A stretch of 64,000 bases of DNA, taken from an uncultured Oscillospiraceae bacterium. GTDB lineage: Bacteria > Bacillota > Clostridia > Oscillospirales > Oscillospiraceae. The position numbers and the translations under genes were made by a program. The notes beneath the pieces were generated by a model. That model was given only the letters and a program-made list of their open reading frames with translations, did not search any database and was not told the DNA's origin. Below, one piece after another: positions 36,953 through 47,200 of the stretch (position 1 is its first letter; each line of letters begins with the position of its first letter). The stretch covers positions 1 to 64,000 of the forward strand of contig CANRNU010000002.1 in NCBI GenBank assembly GCA_947632005.1, given 5' to 3'.

Positions 36953-37821
36953 CAGCCATCTATGAAAAGGAACTGGACAGCCAGCTCAACGGCCTGACCG
37001 GGTATGTGTTCGGGGCGCTGGTGCTGCTGTTCGGCGGCATCTACGTCATGGCCATCCACCTGGAAGGGGCCATCGACTTCACCATGGTGCTGTACAGCCT
37101 CACCTTCATCTACCTCATCGGCATCCCCCTGCTCACCATGCGGTCCATCGCCGAGGAGAGGCACCAGAAGACGGACCAGCTTCTCTACAGCCTGCCTCTG
37201 AGCATGACGAAGATCGTCCTGGGCAAGTACTTTGCTCTGGTGACAGTGCTGGCCATGCCTCTGGCGGTGCTGTGCCTCTACCCGCCGGTGGTGAGCTCCC
37301 TGGTAACGGCCGGCGCCATTCCCATGAAGGCCGCCTACGGGGCCATGCTGGGATTTCTGTTTCTTGGCTGCGCCCTGACGGCCATCGGCCTTTTCATCTC
37401 CAGCCTGATGGGGAACGTGGGGCTGGCGGCGGGCGCCTGTTTCCTGGTGATGCTGCTGCTGTATTTCCTCACGCCGCTGACCACATACATCTCCTCCTCG
37501 GCGCTGGCCAGCTTCATCGCCTTCACGGTGCTGGTGCTCCTGCTGGGGATCATCCTCTGGCGCATGACGAAGAACAGCGGCTTTGCCCTGGTCTTCTCCG
37601 CCGTGCTGGAAGGGGCGCTGGCGGTGTGCTTTTTCCTCTTCAAGAGCCGTTTCAGCGGGCTTTTTACCGAGGTGCTGAAGCAGCTTGCCGTTTTCGACAA
37701 ATTCGACAGCTTTACCTATGATATATTCGACATACGGTCCCTGGTCTACTATGTGACGGTGGCGGCTGTGTTCCTGTTTTTGACGGTCCAGTCCATGGAG
37801 CGCAGGAGGTGGGCGGCATGA
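36949..37821 (+). CDS. ABC-2 type permease (GldF-like)
   Basis: Six-TM permease; SIAEERHQKTDQLLYSLPLS. Confidence 0.85.
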   Translation: MTAIYEKELDSQLNGLTGYVFGALVLLFGGIYVMAIHLEGAIDFTMVLYSLTFIYLIGIPLLTMRSIAEERHQKTDQLLYSLPLSMTKIVLGKYFALVTVLAMPLAVLCLYPPVVSSLVTAGAIPMKAAYGAMLGFLFLGCALTAIGLFISSLMGNVGLAAGACFLVMLLLYFLTPLTTYISSSALASFIAFTVLVLLLGIILWRMTKNSGFALVFSAVLEGALAVCFFLFKSRFSGLFTEVLKQLAVFDKFDSFTYDIFDIRSLVYYVTVAAVFLFLTVQSMERRRWAA

Positions 37822-39272
37822 AAGACCTTCTGCGGAAACTGCGGGCGCCCTTCCGGACCCGCTCCTGGCAGGCCGGGTCCTACAGCGTGTTCGCGGCTGT
37901 TCTGGTCATCGCCATGGCGGTGGTGGCGAATCTGGCGGTGAACGCCCTGCCGGCGTCTGTCACCCAGCGGGACTGGACGGCCAACCAGCTCTACTCCCTG
38001 TCCCAGGGGACGGAGCAGATATTGGCCGCCCTGGACAAGGACGTGGATGTCTACTGGCTGGTCCAGGAGGACCATGAGAACAACACCATGGAGCAGGTGC
38101 TGGGCAAGTACGGGGAATATGACCGGGTGACGGTCACCAAGGTGGACCCGGTGCGGTATCCCAGCTTTGCCGCGGAGTATACGGACCAGACCGTGGAGGA
38201 CAACAGCCTGGCGGTGGTCTGCGGGGACCGGAGCCTGTACATCCCCTACTCGGACGTGTGGACATACTCGGACTACGAGACCTATGCCTACTATATGGAG
38301 TATTACCAGCAGGAGTATCTGGACGTGTTCACCGGGGAGGAGAAGCTCACGGCTGCCATCTTGTCGGTGACCAGCGACAGCCAGCCGGTGATGTACACCC
38401 TGTCTGGCCATGGGGAGACGGGCGTAAGCGAGGATGTGCTGGACGCGGTGGCGCTGGACAACATCCGCACGGAGGAGCTCAGTCTGCTCACTGGGGAGGC
38501 TGTCCCGGAGGACTGCGGCGTGCTGGCCATTCTGGGCCCGGTGCGGGATCTGAGCAGCCGGGAGCTGGAGATGATCGAGACCTACGCGGAAAACGGCGGG
38601 CAGCTTCTGGTGACGACGGCCTATTCCGACGAGGATATGCCCAACTTCAAGGCGCTGCTGGCGGACTTTGGGGTGGGCCTGATCGGCGGCTATGTGATGG
38701 AATCGGACAGCCGGTATTATAACTATGGCTACATAGACCTGCTCCTGCCTGTGATGGGCCGCCATGAGATCACCTCGCCCCTGATGGAGGGGGAGGGTAC
38801 GGCGGTCATCCTGCCGGACGCCCAGGCCCTGGAGGACATCACCGACGAGACCAGCGAGGCCAAGGTGACGGCCCTGCTCACCAGCTCGGAGACCAGCTAT
38901 GTCAAGCAGGGCGTGGAGGGCGTGAACAGCTATGAGAAGGCGGAGGGAGACCGGACCGGCTCCTTCCTGCTGGCAGCGGTGTCGGAGAAGGAGACCACCG
39001 GCGCCCGCATGGTCATCTTCGGCTCGGCGCGGTTCATGGAGGCGGATTTCAGCAGCATGGTCTCCGGGGCCAATGAGGACCTGTTTTTGAACGGGCTGGA
39101 CTGGCTGTGCCGTCAGGAACAGAGCATCTCCATCCGGCCAAAGACCCTGGTGGGAGAGTACCTGTCCTATACCGACAGCACCGCCAATATCATCAAGGTG
39201 GCGTTGGTGGTCGTGCCGCTCCTGTTCTTCGCGGCGGGACTGTGGATATTTGTCAGGAGGAGGTGGCGCTGA
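37818..39272 (+). CDS. GldG-like ABC-associated protein
   Basis: N- and C-terminal TM with extracellular domain; RDWTANQLYSLSQGTEQIL. Confidence 0.8.
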   Translation: MKDLLRKLRAPFRTRSWQAGSYSVFAAVLVIAMAVVANLAVNALPASVTQRDWTANQLYSLSQGTEQILAALDKDVDVYWLVQEDHENNTMEQVLGKYGEYDRVTVTKVDPVRYPSFAAEYTDQTVEDNSLAVVCGDRSLYIPYSDVWTYSDYETYAYYMEYYQQEYLDVFTGEEKLTAAILSVTSDSQPVMYTLSGHGETGVSEDVLDAVALDNIRTEELSLLTGEAVPEDCGVLAILGPVRDLSSRELEMIETYAENGGQLLVTTAYSDEDMPNFKALLADFGVGLIGGYVMESDSRYYNYGYIDLLLPVMGRHEITSPLMEGEGTAVILPDAQALEDITDETSEAKVTALLTSSETSYVKQGVEGVNSYEKAEGDRTGSFLLAAVSEKETTGARMVIFGSARFMEADFSSMVSGANEDLFLNGLDWLCRQEQSISIRPKTLVGEYLSYTDSTANIIKVALVVVPLLFFAAGLWIFVRRRWR

Positions 39273-40681
39273 TGAAGCGCGGAGCAAAGCTGGCGGTGCT
39301 GCTGGCGGCGCTGCTGGTGCTGGTGGGGGCATGGTATCTGGCGGAGAGCCTGTCCGACCGGCAGCAGGCGGAACAGGCGGAGGACGCCCACGAGGAACCG
39401 GTGGACATTTCCGTAGGGGAGACGGAGGACATCGTGAGCCTGGCCTGGGATTACTTCGGCGACGCGGTGAGCCTGACAAAGAAGGACGGCGTCTGGCTCA
39501 ACGCCAACGACGCCGACTGCCCCATCAGCCAGGAGCTGGTGGAGCCTCTGGAGGAGGCGGCGGCGGACGCGGCGGCCTCCACGGTCATCGAGCATGTGAC
39601 GGACTTCGACCAGTACGGCCTGGCCGACCCGGCCTTCAAGATCATTGCCGCCACGGCGGATCAGGTCAACACCTACGACATCGGCAATCCCAGCCCCACC
39701 GGCGCATATTATGTGCGTTTGAACGGAGAGGACACGGTGTATGTGGAGGGGAGCATGCTGGCGGAGACGTTCCAGCTGGGCATGGACGACATATTGGCCC
39801 TGGAGACACCGCCGCAGGACATCAGCGCTGTCACCGGGCTGACGGTGAGATCCGGCGCGGGCGCCTATGCGCTGCAGTACCGGACGGATGCCGGGGACAT
39901 ATGGTATACGGACGCCGACCCGTGGTTTTTGATGGGCGAAGACGCCCAGCCGGTCTGCCCGCTGGATACGGAGCAGACGCAGACGCTGTATGAGCTGGCT
40001 ACCGGGATCCAGCTCACCCACTGTGAGGAATGGGACGCGAAGGACCTGGCCAAGTACGGCCTGGACGAGCCCCAGGCCACTGTTCTGGTGGGATATCAGG
40101 CCGACGACGGCTCAGAGGACAGCTTTGTCCTGGAGTTCGGCAGCTATGACGACGCGGATGTGTACGTGCGCCTGGGCGGGTCGAAGATGATCTACCGGGT
40201 GGCGGGCACGGTGCTGGACGGGCTCATGTACCCGGACTTTGCCGCCATGGCGCCTCTGGACCCCTGCGCTTTGAACTGGGAAAAGCTGCAGAGCGTGACC
40301 CTGGAGACGGACGGGGAGAGCTATGAGATCGTCCGTTCTGTGTCCACCCCCACCGAGGAGGGCGAAGAGCCGGAGGATATCTACACCACCGGCGAGCGCA
40401 GCCTGGACACGTCCCAGGTGGAGTCCTGGCTGCGGCAGGTCTATGAGATGCCCGCGGACAGCCGTACCGACAGGACCGAAGGACGGGAGGAGCTGTTCAC
40501 GCTGACCTTCCGGCAGGACAGCGAGCTGTTCCCGGAGGTCATCGCCCGGTTCATGTCCTATGACAGCGTCCACTATTTGTGCGCGGTGAACGGCGAGGAG
40601 TATTATCTCATCTCCCGCACCGACGCGGCCAGCGTGCGGGATGACGCCCTGGAGCTGGTGATCGAACTGCCGGAGGGATAG
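39272..40681 (+). CDS. DUF4340-like lipoprotein/membrane protein
   Basis: Start overlaps upstream stop; repeated DISVGETEDIVSLAWDY-type units, operon context. Confidence 0.75.
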   Translation: MKRGAKLAVLLAALLVLVGAWYLAESLSDRQQAEQAEDAHEEPVDISVGETEDIVSLAWDYFGDAVSLTKKDGVWLNANDADCPISQELVEPLEEAAADAAASTVIEHVTDFDQYGLADPAFKIIAATADQVNTYDIGNPSPTGAYYVRLNGEDTVYVEGSMLAETFQLGMDDILALETPPQDISAVTGLTVRSGAGAYALQYRTDAGDIWYTDADPWFLMGEDAQPVCPLDTEQTQTLYELATGIQLTHCEEWDAKDLAKYGLDEPQATVLVGYQADDGSEDSFVLEFGSYDDADVYVRLGGSKMIYRVAGTVLDGLMYPDFAAMAPLDPCALNWEKLQSVTLETDGESYEIVRSVSTPTEEGEEPEDIYTTGERSLDTSQVESWLRQVYEMPADSRTDRTEGREELFTLTFRQDSELFPEVIARFMSYDSVHYLCAVNGEEYYLISRTDAASVRDDALELVIELPEG

Positions 40682-40694
40682 GAAAGCAGAACAG

Positions 40695-40738
40695 GAGAGG
40701 GCCTGCTGCAAAACGCAAGTTTCGCAGCAGGCCCTCTC
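40695..40738. terminator. Terminator
   Basis: GAGAGGGCCTGCTGC / GCAGCAGGCCCTCTC perfect 15-bp stem. Confidence 0.75.
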
Positions 40739-40749
40739 GGTATCTTTGC

Positions 40750-41634
40750 TTACAGCGCGTCCTCGTTGACACGCTCGGGAGGATGCTCCAGGGTGTCGGG
40801 GTTGGTCAGGAAATAGCGGAAATAGCGAAACGCGGAGCCGATGTAAGAGCTGTCGGCAATGCGGCTGTCATAGGTGACGGCGTAGTCCATGTATTTGCGG
40901 TCCTGGATATGTCCGGCCCGGTCCAGTTCCGTGACGGCCCGGATGCGTCCCACAGACAGCATCACGGGCAGAGCGCCGGTGCTGTTGATGCTCCGGCGGA
41001 CCGGCGGCAGATGGAAGCCGCCCTCGTCGGAGATGAGCGCGGAGCCGTGGTAGGGGCTCTTTTCCGTCAGGGACTTGCGCAGCCAGCCGTGGTAATCCAG
41101 CCACCGCAGCACGGCGATGGCGAAGCGCAGGATGAAGCGGGGGGTCTTTACCAGGGTGGCGGCCACCCGCTCGACCCGGTCGGCGGACTGGTCCGCCTGG
41201 AGGTTGTCCACCCGGGCGTTGATCTTCCGGTACACGTCGGCGATGGTGTCTGTGGGCTGGAAGCGGACCGTGACGGTCATGCCGCCGGAGTCGGCGGCGC
41301 CGCTGCCGCCGGAGGACAGCACGATGTCGATGCTGCTGCGGGCATAGAGAAAACGACCGGAGACAAAGCGGTTCATGGCCGGACGAAGGGCCAGCATGCG
41401 CACATAGGCCGCGATGACCACGTGCAGCAGCGACATGTTCTCGTCCCCGTCCGAACGGCGGGCGTGCAGCCACTGCTCTATGGCCGCCACGTCTGCCGAG
41501 TCCGTGAAGCTGTTGGAGGCGTCAGCGGGCGTGAGCATGGTGAACGGGGAGAGCTGGAACAGCGGCGAGATGGTGCGCAGCCGCCGGCCGTCCTTCCTGT
41601 CCGTCATTCGCCGCCGGGTAAACTCTTCAGGCAT
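40750..41634 (-). CDS. Stand-alone 2-oxoacid dehydrogenase acyltransferase/CAT-like protein
   Basis: TVTVRFQPTDTIADVYRKINARVD; HGSALISDEGGFHLPPVRRSINSTGALPVMLSVGRIR. Confidence 0.6.
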   Translation of the reverse strand: MPEEFTRRRMTDRKDGRRLRTISPLFQLSPFTMLTPADASNSFTDSADVAAIEQWLHARRSDGDENMSLLHVVIAAYVRMLALRPAMNRFVSGRFLYARSSIDIVLSSGGSGAADSGGMTVTVRFQPTDTIADVYRKINARVDNLQADQSADRVERVAATLVKTPRFILRFAIAVLRWLDYHGWLRKSLTEKSPYHGSALISDEGGFHLPPVRRSINSTGALPVMLSVGRIRAVTELDRAGHIQDRKYMDYAVTYDSRIADSSYIGSAFRYFRYFLTNPDTLEHPPERVNEDAL

Positions 41635-41833
41635 AGAAAGACCTCCCTAAGGTCAAATGTTGGGGCCTTTTTTGGTATTATGTCTATTATAGCGCAAAAT
41701 ACGGCGTTCGTCAATCAGAGGGAGAGGGACAGGCCGGGTCAGCGGCAGATTTGTCCCGCCCTCGCCGGGGGAGACGCCGAAGAGCGGTCCGTCTGCCTGG
41801 GTTGGCAGACGGACCGTTTGTGCTGGACCAATA

Positions 41834-42598
41834 TCACAGATTCCGCGGCCAGGCCAGGATCAGGGCCAGAACAGACGGCACTGTTGGCCGAAAATCGAGG
41901 CCGATGTCCTCACTGGCGAGGGCGGCACATAACACGCAGAACAGAGCCAGGATACAGAAAAGGGAGAAGGCATAGCACCCCTGAACGGCGAAGCGTTTCG
42001 GGTGATCCATGACCAGCAGGACAATGGAGCCCAGACCGCAGAGGATGGCGGCCCCATATGCGATGAGATAGAGCAGAAAGATGACCATGGCCCCGTTGGT
42101 GTACTTGTCCCGGTCGTATTCATCCAATCGGTTCAGCAGGGGCAGCAGCTCCTTGCTGACGGTAAACATCTCCGACGCCGATACCCTCCCGTCCGCCAGG
42201 GCGGCGGAGACCTTTTCCATGCCGCCCAGGTCCGCCGAATACTCGGACCAGGCCAGGGCGTGACTCAGGTAGTAGAGAGCCTCCTGTACTTCCCCCTGGT
42301 GCTCGCGCCACTCGTGCTTGGTGTCGCCGGTGGGAACGGCCCAGCTGAAAGAGAGCAGGATGAGCGAAGCCGCGACGAGCGCGAGCGCGATGAGTCTCGG
42401 CTTGAGCAGATGCCAGTCCACGGCTGTGAAGGCGGGAACGGCATGGGCTGCCGGACGGAAATTTCCCACCGGAGCGCGGCGTACATTTTCCACCGGGGCC
42501 CGACGGACATCTCCCACCGGAGCGCCGCAGCTGGCGCAGAATTTGGCGTAATCCGGGAGGCTTCGGCCACAGTTTTTGCATTGGATCACAACTGTCAC
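41834..42598 (-). CDS. Zinc-ribbon membrane protein
   Basis: CKNCGRSLPDYAKFCASCGAPVG then TMs. Confidence 0.75.
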   Translation of the reverse strand: MTVVIQCKNCGRSLPDYAKFCASCGAPVGDVRRAPVENVRRAPVGNFRPAAHAVPAFTAVDWHLLKPRLIALALVAASLILLSFSWAVPTGDTKHEWREHQGEVQEALYYLSHALAWSEYSADLGGMEKVSAALADGRVSASEMFTVSKELLPLLNRLDEYDRDKYTNGAMVIFLLYLIAYGAAILCGLGSIVLLVMDHPKRFAVQGCYAFSLFCILALFCVLCAALASEDIGLDFRPTVPSVLALILAWPRNL

Positions 42599-43188
42599 CC
42601 CTCCTGTCTTTCCGTGGCCGCCTGGCTGTGGAGAATGGCGTCCACGTCGAAATCCGGGATATCCAGATCAGAAAAAAGGTCTGAAGCCGTATCCGGGGCC
42701 GGCGACGGCTCTGCTAAGCCGGCGACCGGCTTGCCGCAGAACACGCAGAATCTGCTGTTCTCCTCCAGCTGCTTGCCGCAGAACATGCAGAACTGGGAAG
42801 AAGGCGCCGCCGGGACCTCCAGCAATGCCCCGCACTGGTTGCAGAACTTCGCGCCGCTCTGCTGGATCTCCGTGCCGCATTTCGGACATTTCCGCGTGCC
42901 CCGGAGCCGCTGTATCTGAAGACAGATGCTGTTGTTTGCCTCGTATATCTTCTGGACGTCCCGCATGCGGGCCGCTGTCTGGGCCGGAAGAGCCGCCATG
43001 GCGCCCGCATCGTTTTGAAACGCATGGAAGCACTCCTCGCCAATGCTTTGAAACAGAGCCTGGAGCTTTTTCCCGTTTTGCTCCAGCTCCCCCCGCAGGC
43101 GGGAGATCTCAGCACTTTCCCGGGTCTTTTGGACGACTTCCTGCCCCGTGGCGGAGAGGGCTTTTCGGATGTCGTTGAAGGTAGCCAT
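42595..43188 (-). CDS. Coiled-coil plus double zinc-ribbon protein
   Basis: KCPKCGTEIQQSGAKFCNQCG, FCMFCGKQLEENSRFCVFCGKPV. Confidence 0.78.
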   Translation of the reverse strand: MATFNDIRKALSATGQEVVQKTRESAEISRLRGELEQNGKKLQALFQSIGEECFHAFQNDAGAMAALPAQTAARMRDVQKIYEANNSICLQIQRLRGTRKCPKCGTEIQQSGAKFCNQCGALLEVPAAPSSQFCMFCGKQLEENSRFCVFCGKPVAGLAEPSPAPDTASDLFSDLDIPDFDVDAILHSQAATERQEG

Positions 43189-43237
43189 CGTCGTTCACCT
43201 CACTGCGTGTCTTTCCGTGAAAAAGGGCCGGGGCGCG

Positions 43238-45427
43238 CTAATCGGGCTGTACGCGGTCCAGCTCATATGTGTCGTAGGAATCGGCGTCCCAGATCAGACG
43301 GTCGGTCCCATCCCAGCGGACCGGGAAGGACTCGCCGAGCAATGTCAGCGTCTGCGTATACGAGTCATAGGCATAGGACCCGCCCAGGAACATGATGCTG
43401 TCCACGCCGCTTTGGTCCGGGCCCAGGTCCATCGAATATCCCACGGTCGTGCCGTCGGGGGCAAGATACACCAGGGCGTCGCAGAACCCGGCGTCTGTCG
43501 TGTTCCACCGCCAGAGACCGGAGGCGGGGGCGTTCATGTCATAGGCGGTATGGCTGTCCGCTTTCGCGCATGCCATCACATAGGCGTCGGCCAGGGCGGG
43601 CAGATAGGCGCTGGAGGTGATGGTGGCGCCGGAAACGGCGTCGACTTCCATGCTGTTGGGGGCAGTGTCCAGGAGAGCCTGGGTGGACCGGTTGATCACC
43701 GTCTCCCCGAGGCCGGGGGTCTCGGCGTGCTCCGTCCGGATGTCCCGGATGACCCGGTCGCGGTCCACGGATACTGTCACTGTGATGTCCCCTGCGTGGC
43801 CATCGTGCACCGTCACGGTAGCCTCGGTCAGCCCGGACTGACCGGACGCCTGGCCGTCTGGGGACTCCTGAGGCCCGGACGCCGCCGGCTCGGAGGGGAG
43901 GGACGACAGGTAATTCCGAACAGGGGCCAGCGGGTCCGCCGGGGAGTAGGTGAATTTTACGGTGCGGAGCAGCCGGTGCCATTCGTCAGAGACGTCCCCC
44001 GCGTCATAGTATGCCTTGTCCAGATATATGCTCTGCTGGATCAGGTTTCCCCGGTCGTCAAACTCGTTGCTGCACGATTCCTCCAGCCGGAAGGTGTCCT
44101 CCTGCTCCTCGATCTTGATCTCCTGGCCTACCGCGTTGTAGAGGTGCCGGACCCAGTGCTCCATCTCCATGGGGGAGTGGTAATCCGCGGCCACGGCCTC
44201 GTCGGAGAAGTTCTCGCCCGGCGCGATGCCCTCATAGACCGGCCAGAAGTGTTCCTCTGTCAGGCGCCCGGCCTCGTCGTAGGAATAGTCGGTGCAGGTA
44301 TACAGGAATCCGCCGATGACCTGAGAATCGCTGAAATCGGAGATCTCGCGGCGTATGTGCCCGGCCTCATCCTCCCAGCAGAGCTTCTCCGAGTAGCCGA
44401 GCTGGTCGCTGTCCTCGGCCAGGTACATCAGGTGCCCGTCCTGGTCCCGGACGTAGGTCGTGGTCGTGGTCTCGGTGGGCGTGCCTTCATAGAGGTCTTC
44501 ATTGACCGAGGTCTCAAAGAGAAGGAGGCCGCTGTCGTCATAGGTATAACTGGTGGTGATGAGGACGGATATGATATCCGAGTCCTCCTGATAGATCTCC
44601 GTGACCTTGGAGATGAGCAGGTCCTGGGGCTCGCCCTCCGAGAGGGTGTCCAGAGCCGAGCGCACGGCCTCCTCCGCCTGTGGGGAGACGGTGGCGTTCC
44701 CGTCCAGATACGCCTCGGCCTGCTGCCGGTAATGCTTTGCCTTCTCGGCATTGCCGGCCTCGGCGAAATAGCCGGCGGCCATACAGTATGCCACGGCAGG
44801 CTGATCGCCCTGCAAGGTGACCCCGGCCAGGGACGCGGCCTGTTCATAGTCCTCGGCGGCCAGGGTGAATTTGGAAAACATGTCGCTCTCCGCCCCTTCG
44901 CGGGCCAGAGAAGCTGCCCACTGAGAGTATGCGTCCGCCCGGCCGGCATAGCCGCCCGCCTGGTCGCCGTCGTCGTAGATGGCGGCGGTATAGGCGTCGG
45001 CTGCCTCTGCGTACAGGCCCTGCTGGAGATACTGTCCCGCCCGGTCCAGCTCCTGGGGGGACTGCGCCGGGGTCTCCGTCGCCGCGCTTTGCGGGCGTGG
45101 GGAGCTGCCCAGCCTGCCGGTCAGGAGCAATGCGGCCAGGACCGCCAGCGTGATCGCCACGGCGCACGCCGTGATGGCCGCGATGACGATACCCGCGCGG
45201 GACCGCTTTTGCGCGGGACGGCGGGCGGCATGCTTTTTGCGGCGCTGCACCGGTGCCGGGGCAGGGGCAGAGACGGGGGCTGGTGCTGGGGGCGGGGCAG
45301 GCTTTTTCGGTTCCTTTGGCTTCTTCGGCTCCTTTGGCGGCTCTTTTGGCATGACGATGGACCTGCCGCAGAATGCGCAGAATTTCGCCTCCGGCGTATT
45401 GTTTTGTCCACAGTATGGGCAATACAT
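43238..45427 (-). CDS. Zinc-ribbon/TM protein with YD-like repeats and C-terminal FMN-binding-like domain
   Basis: MYCPYCGQNNTPEAKFCAFCGRS; YSYDEAGRLTEEHF; EVDAVSGATITSSAYLPALADAY. Confidence 0.78.
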   Translation of the reverse strand: MYCPYCGQNNTPEAKFCAFCGRSIVMPKEPPKEPKKPKEPKKPAPPPAPAPVSAPAPAPVQRRKKHAARRPAQKRSRAGIVIAAITACAVAITLAVLAALLLTGRLGSSPRPQSAATETPAQSPQELDRAGQYLQQGLYAEAADAYTAAIYDDGDQAGGYAGRADAYSQWAASLAREGAESDMFSKFTLAAEDYEQAASLAGVTLQGDQPAVAYCMAAGYFAEAGNAEKAKHYRQQAEAYLDGNATVSPQAEEAVRSALDTLSEGEPQDLLISKVTEIYQEDSDIISVLITTSYTYDDSGLLLFETSVNEDLYEGTPTETTTTTYVRDQDGHLMYLAEDSDQLGYSEKLCWEDEAGHIRREISDFSDSQVIGGFLYTCTDYSYDEAGRLTEEHFWPVYEGIAPGENFSDEAVAADYHSPMEMEHWVRHLYNAVGQEIKIEEQEDTFRLEESCSNEFDDRGNLIQQSIYLDKAYYDAGDVSDEWHRLLRTVKFTYSPADPLAPVRNYLSSLPSEPAASGPQESPDGQASGQSGLTEATVTVHDGHAGDITVTVSVDRDRVIRDIRTEHAETPGLGETVINRSTQALLDTAPNSMEVDAVSGATITSSAYLPALADAYVMACAKADSHTAYDMNAPASGLWRWNTTDAGFCDALVYLAPDGTTVGYSMDLGPDQSGVDSIMFLGGSYAYDSYTQTLTLLGESFPVRWDGTDRLIWDADSYDTYELDRVQPD

Positions 45428-45821
45428 CTTCTCTGCTCCTTTTGAAAGCTCCGACTTGAGAGCAAACATCAATCCAAGGAATATATAGCAAAACGGCATG
45501 GCTGTTTTGCTGCGCCGCAAAGGGGCTCGGCACAGGGCCCTGCGGCGTTTCGCCGTCAGGTAATCATTATACCAAAGCGTTTATTATGGCACAACATCGC
45601 GGGCGGTTACAAATGTCTACATTTCGCGGCTGCGGGCACAGAGGGGCCTTCCAGAAGCCAAAGGGTGGGGACTGTTTATGTATTATGTAAACTATGGAGC
45701 AAGACACGGCGGTCATCAGCCGGTCGGTGAAGAAGAGTGGTTGCAATCGGGGCAGACAGCAGTTATAATAATAACTAATATATTTGCGATGTGTTTTAAG
45801 ATCATGTTTAGGAGATTTGAC

Positions 45822-47180
45822 ATGAAAAGAGAGAACTTCGGTTCCCGGCTGGGGTTTCTGCTGGTGAGCGCCGGATGCGCCATCGGCATCGGCAACGTGT
45901 GGCGGTTCCCCTATGTGGTGGGCCAGAACGGCGGGAGCGTGTTCGTGCTGTTCTACCTGCTGTTTCTGCTCATCATGGGCGTGCCTGTGCTGACCATGGA
46001 GCTTGCCGTGGGCCGGGCGGGGCGAAAGAGCGCCCTGCGGGCCTATCAGGCCCTGGAACCGGCTGGCTCCAAGTGGCATATCCACGGCGTGCTCTGCATG
46101 ATCGGCAACTATATCCTTATGATGTACTACACCACAGTGGCCGGTTGGATGCTGGGCTATTTCATCAAATTCCTGTCAGGCCGGTTCTCCGGCCTGCCGG
46201 CGGCAGATGTGGGCGGCGTGTTCGACGCGCTGCTGGCAGACCCGGCGGAGATGACTCTCTGGATGAGCCTGATCGTGCTGCTGGGCTTTCTGGCGGTGAG
46301 CCTGGGTCTCCAGAACGGCTTGGAGCGCATCACAAAGTGGATGATGAGTGCGCTGCTGGTGCTCATCGTCGTGCTGGCGATCCACTCCATGCTGCTGCCC
46401 GGCGGCGGCGAGGGACTGAAGTTCTATCTGGTGCCGGATATAGGCCGGGCGCTGGACCAGGGCATCGGAAACGTCATCACCGGAGCTATGAATCAGGCGT
46501 TTTTCACCCTGAGCATCGGCATCTCGTCCATGGAGATCTTCGGCAGCTACATGTCCCGGGACAACACCCTGGCCGGCGAGGCGGTGCGCATCTGCGGCCT
46601 GGACACCTTCGTGGCCATCTGCAGCGGCCTTATCATCTTCCCCGCCTGCTTCGCCTACAGCGTGGAGCCGGACGCGGGCCCGCCGCTCATCTTCGTCACG
46701 CTGCCGAAGGTGTTCGCGGATATGTCCGGCGGGCGGCTTTGGGGGACGCTGTTTTTCCTGTTCATGACATTCGCCAGCTTCACCACGGTCATCGCCGTGT
46801 TTGAGAACCTGCTGGCCAACTGCATGGACAACCTGGGCTGGAACCGGAAGAAGGCCGTGCTCATCAACGCTGTGTTCGTACTGGTCGCCAGCCTTCCCTG
46901 CTTGTTCGGGTACAACCTGTGGAGCGGCCTGGGGCTCATCGGCGGTCGGAACGTGCTGGACACGGAGGACTTTATCGTGAGCAACCTGCTGCTGCCGGGC
47001 GGGTCGCTGATCTACCTGCTGTTCTGCGTGAGCAAGTGGGGCTGGGGCTATGACAAATATATCGCCGAGGCCAACACCGGCGAGGGCCTGCGCCTGCCGG
47101 AGAGCAGGGCGATGAAGTGGTTCCTGCAGTTCGTCCTGCCGGTGCTCATCCTCATCATTTTGGTGCAGGGACTGGTGTGA
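45822..47180 (+). CDS. Neurotransmitter:sodium symporter family transporter
   Basis: GSRLGFLLVSAGCAIGIGNVWRFPYVVGQNGG. Confidence 0.95.
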   Translation: MKRENFGSRLGFLLVSAGCAIGIGNVWRFPYVVGQNGGSVFVLFYLLFLLIMGVPVLTMELAVGRAGRKSALRAYQALEPAGSKWHIHGVLCMIGNYILMMYYTTVAGWMLGYFIKFLSGRFSGLPAADVGGVFDALLADPAEMTLWMSLIVLLGFLAVSLGLQNGLERITKWMMSALLVLIVVLAIHSMLLPGGGEGLKFYLVPDIGRALDQGIGNVITGAMNQAFFTLSIGISSMEIFGSYMSRDNTLAGEAVRICGLDTFVAICSGLIIFPACFAYSVEPDAGPPLIFVTLPKVFADMSGGRLWGTLFFLFMTFASFTTVIAVFENLLANCMDNLGWNRKKAVLINAVFVLVASLPCLFGYNLWSGLGLIGGRNVLDTEDFIVSNLLLPGGSLIYLLFCVSKWGWGYDKYIAEANTGEGLRLPESRAMKWFLQFVLPVLILIILVQGLV

Positions 47181-47200
47181 GAAGACAGGATACCAGTTTG

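Noticed and set aside
43148-45445. 765-aa plus-strand ORF opposite the zinc-ribbon/FMN gene
   Set aside because: Shadow ORF; motifs are on the minus strand.
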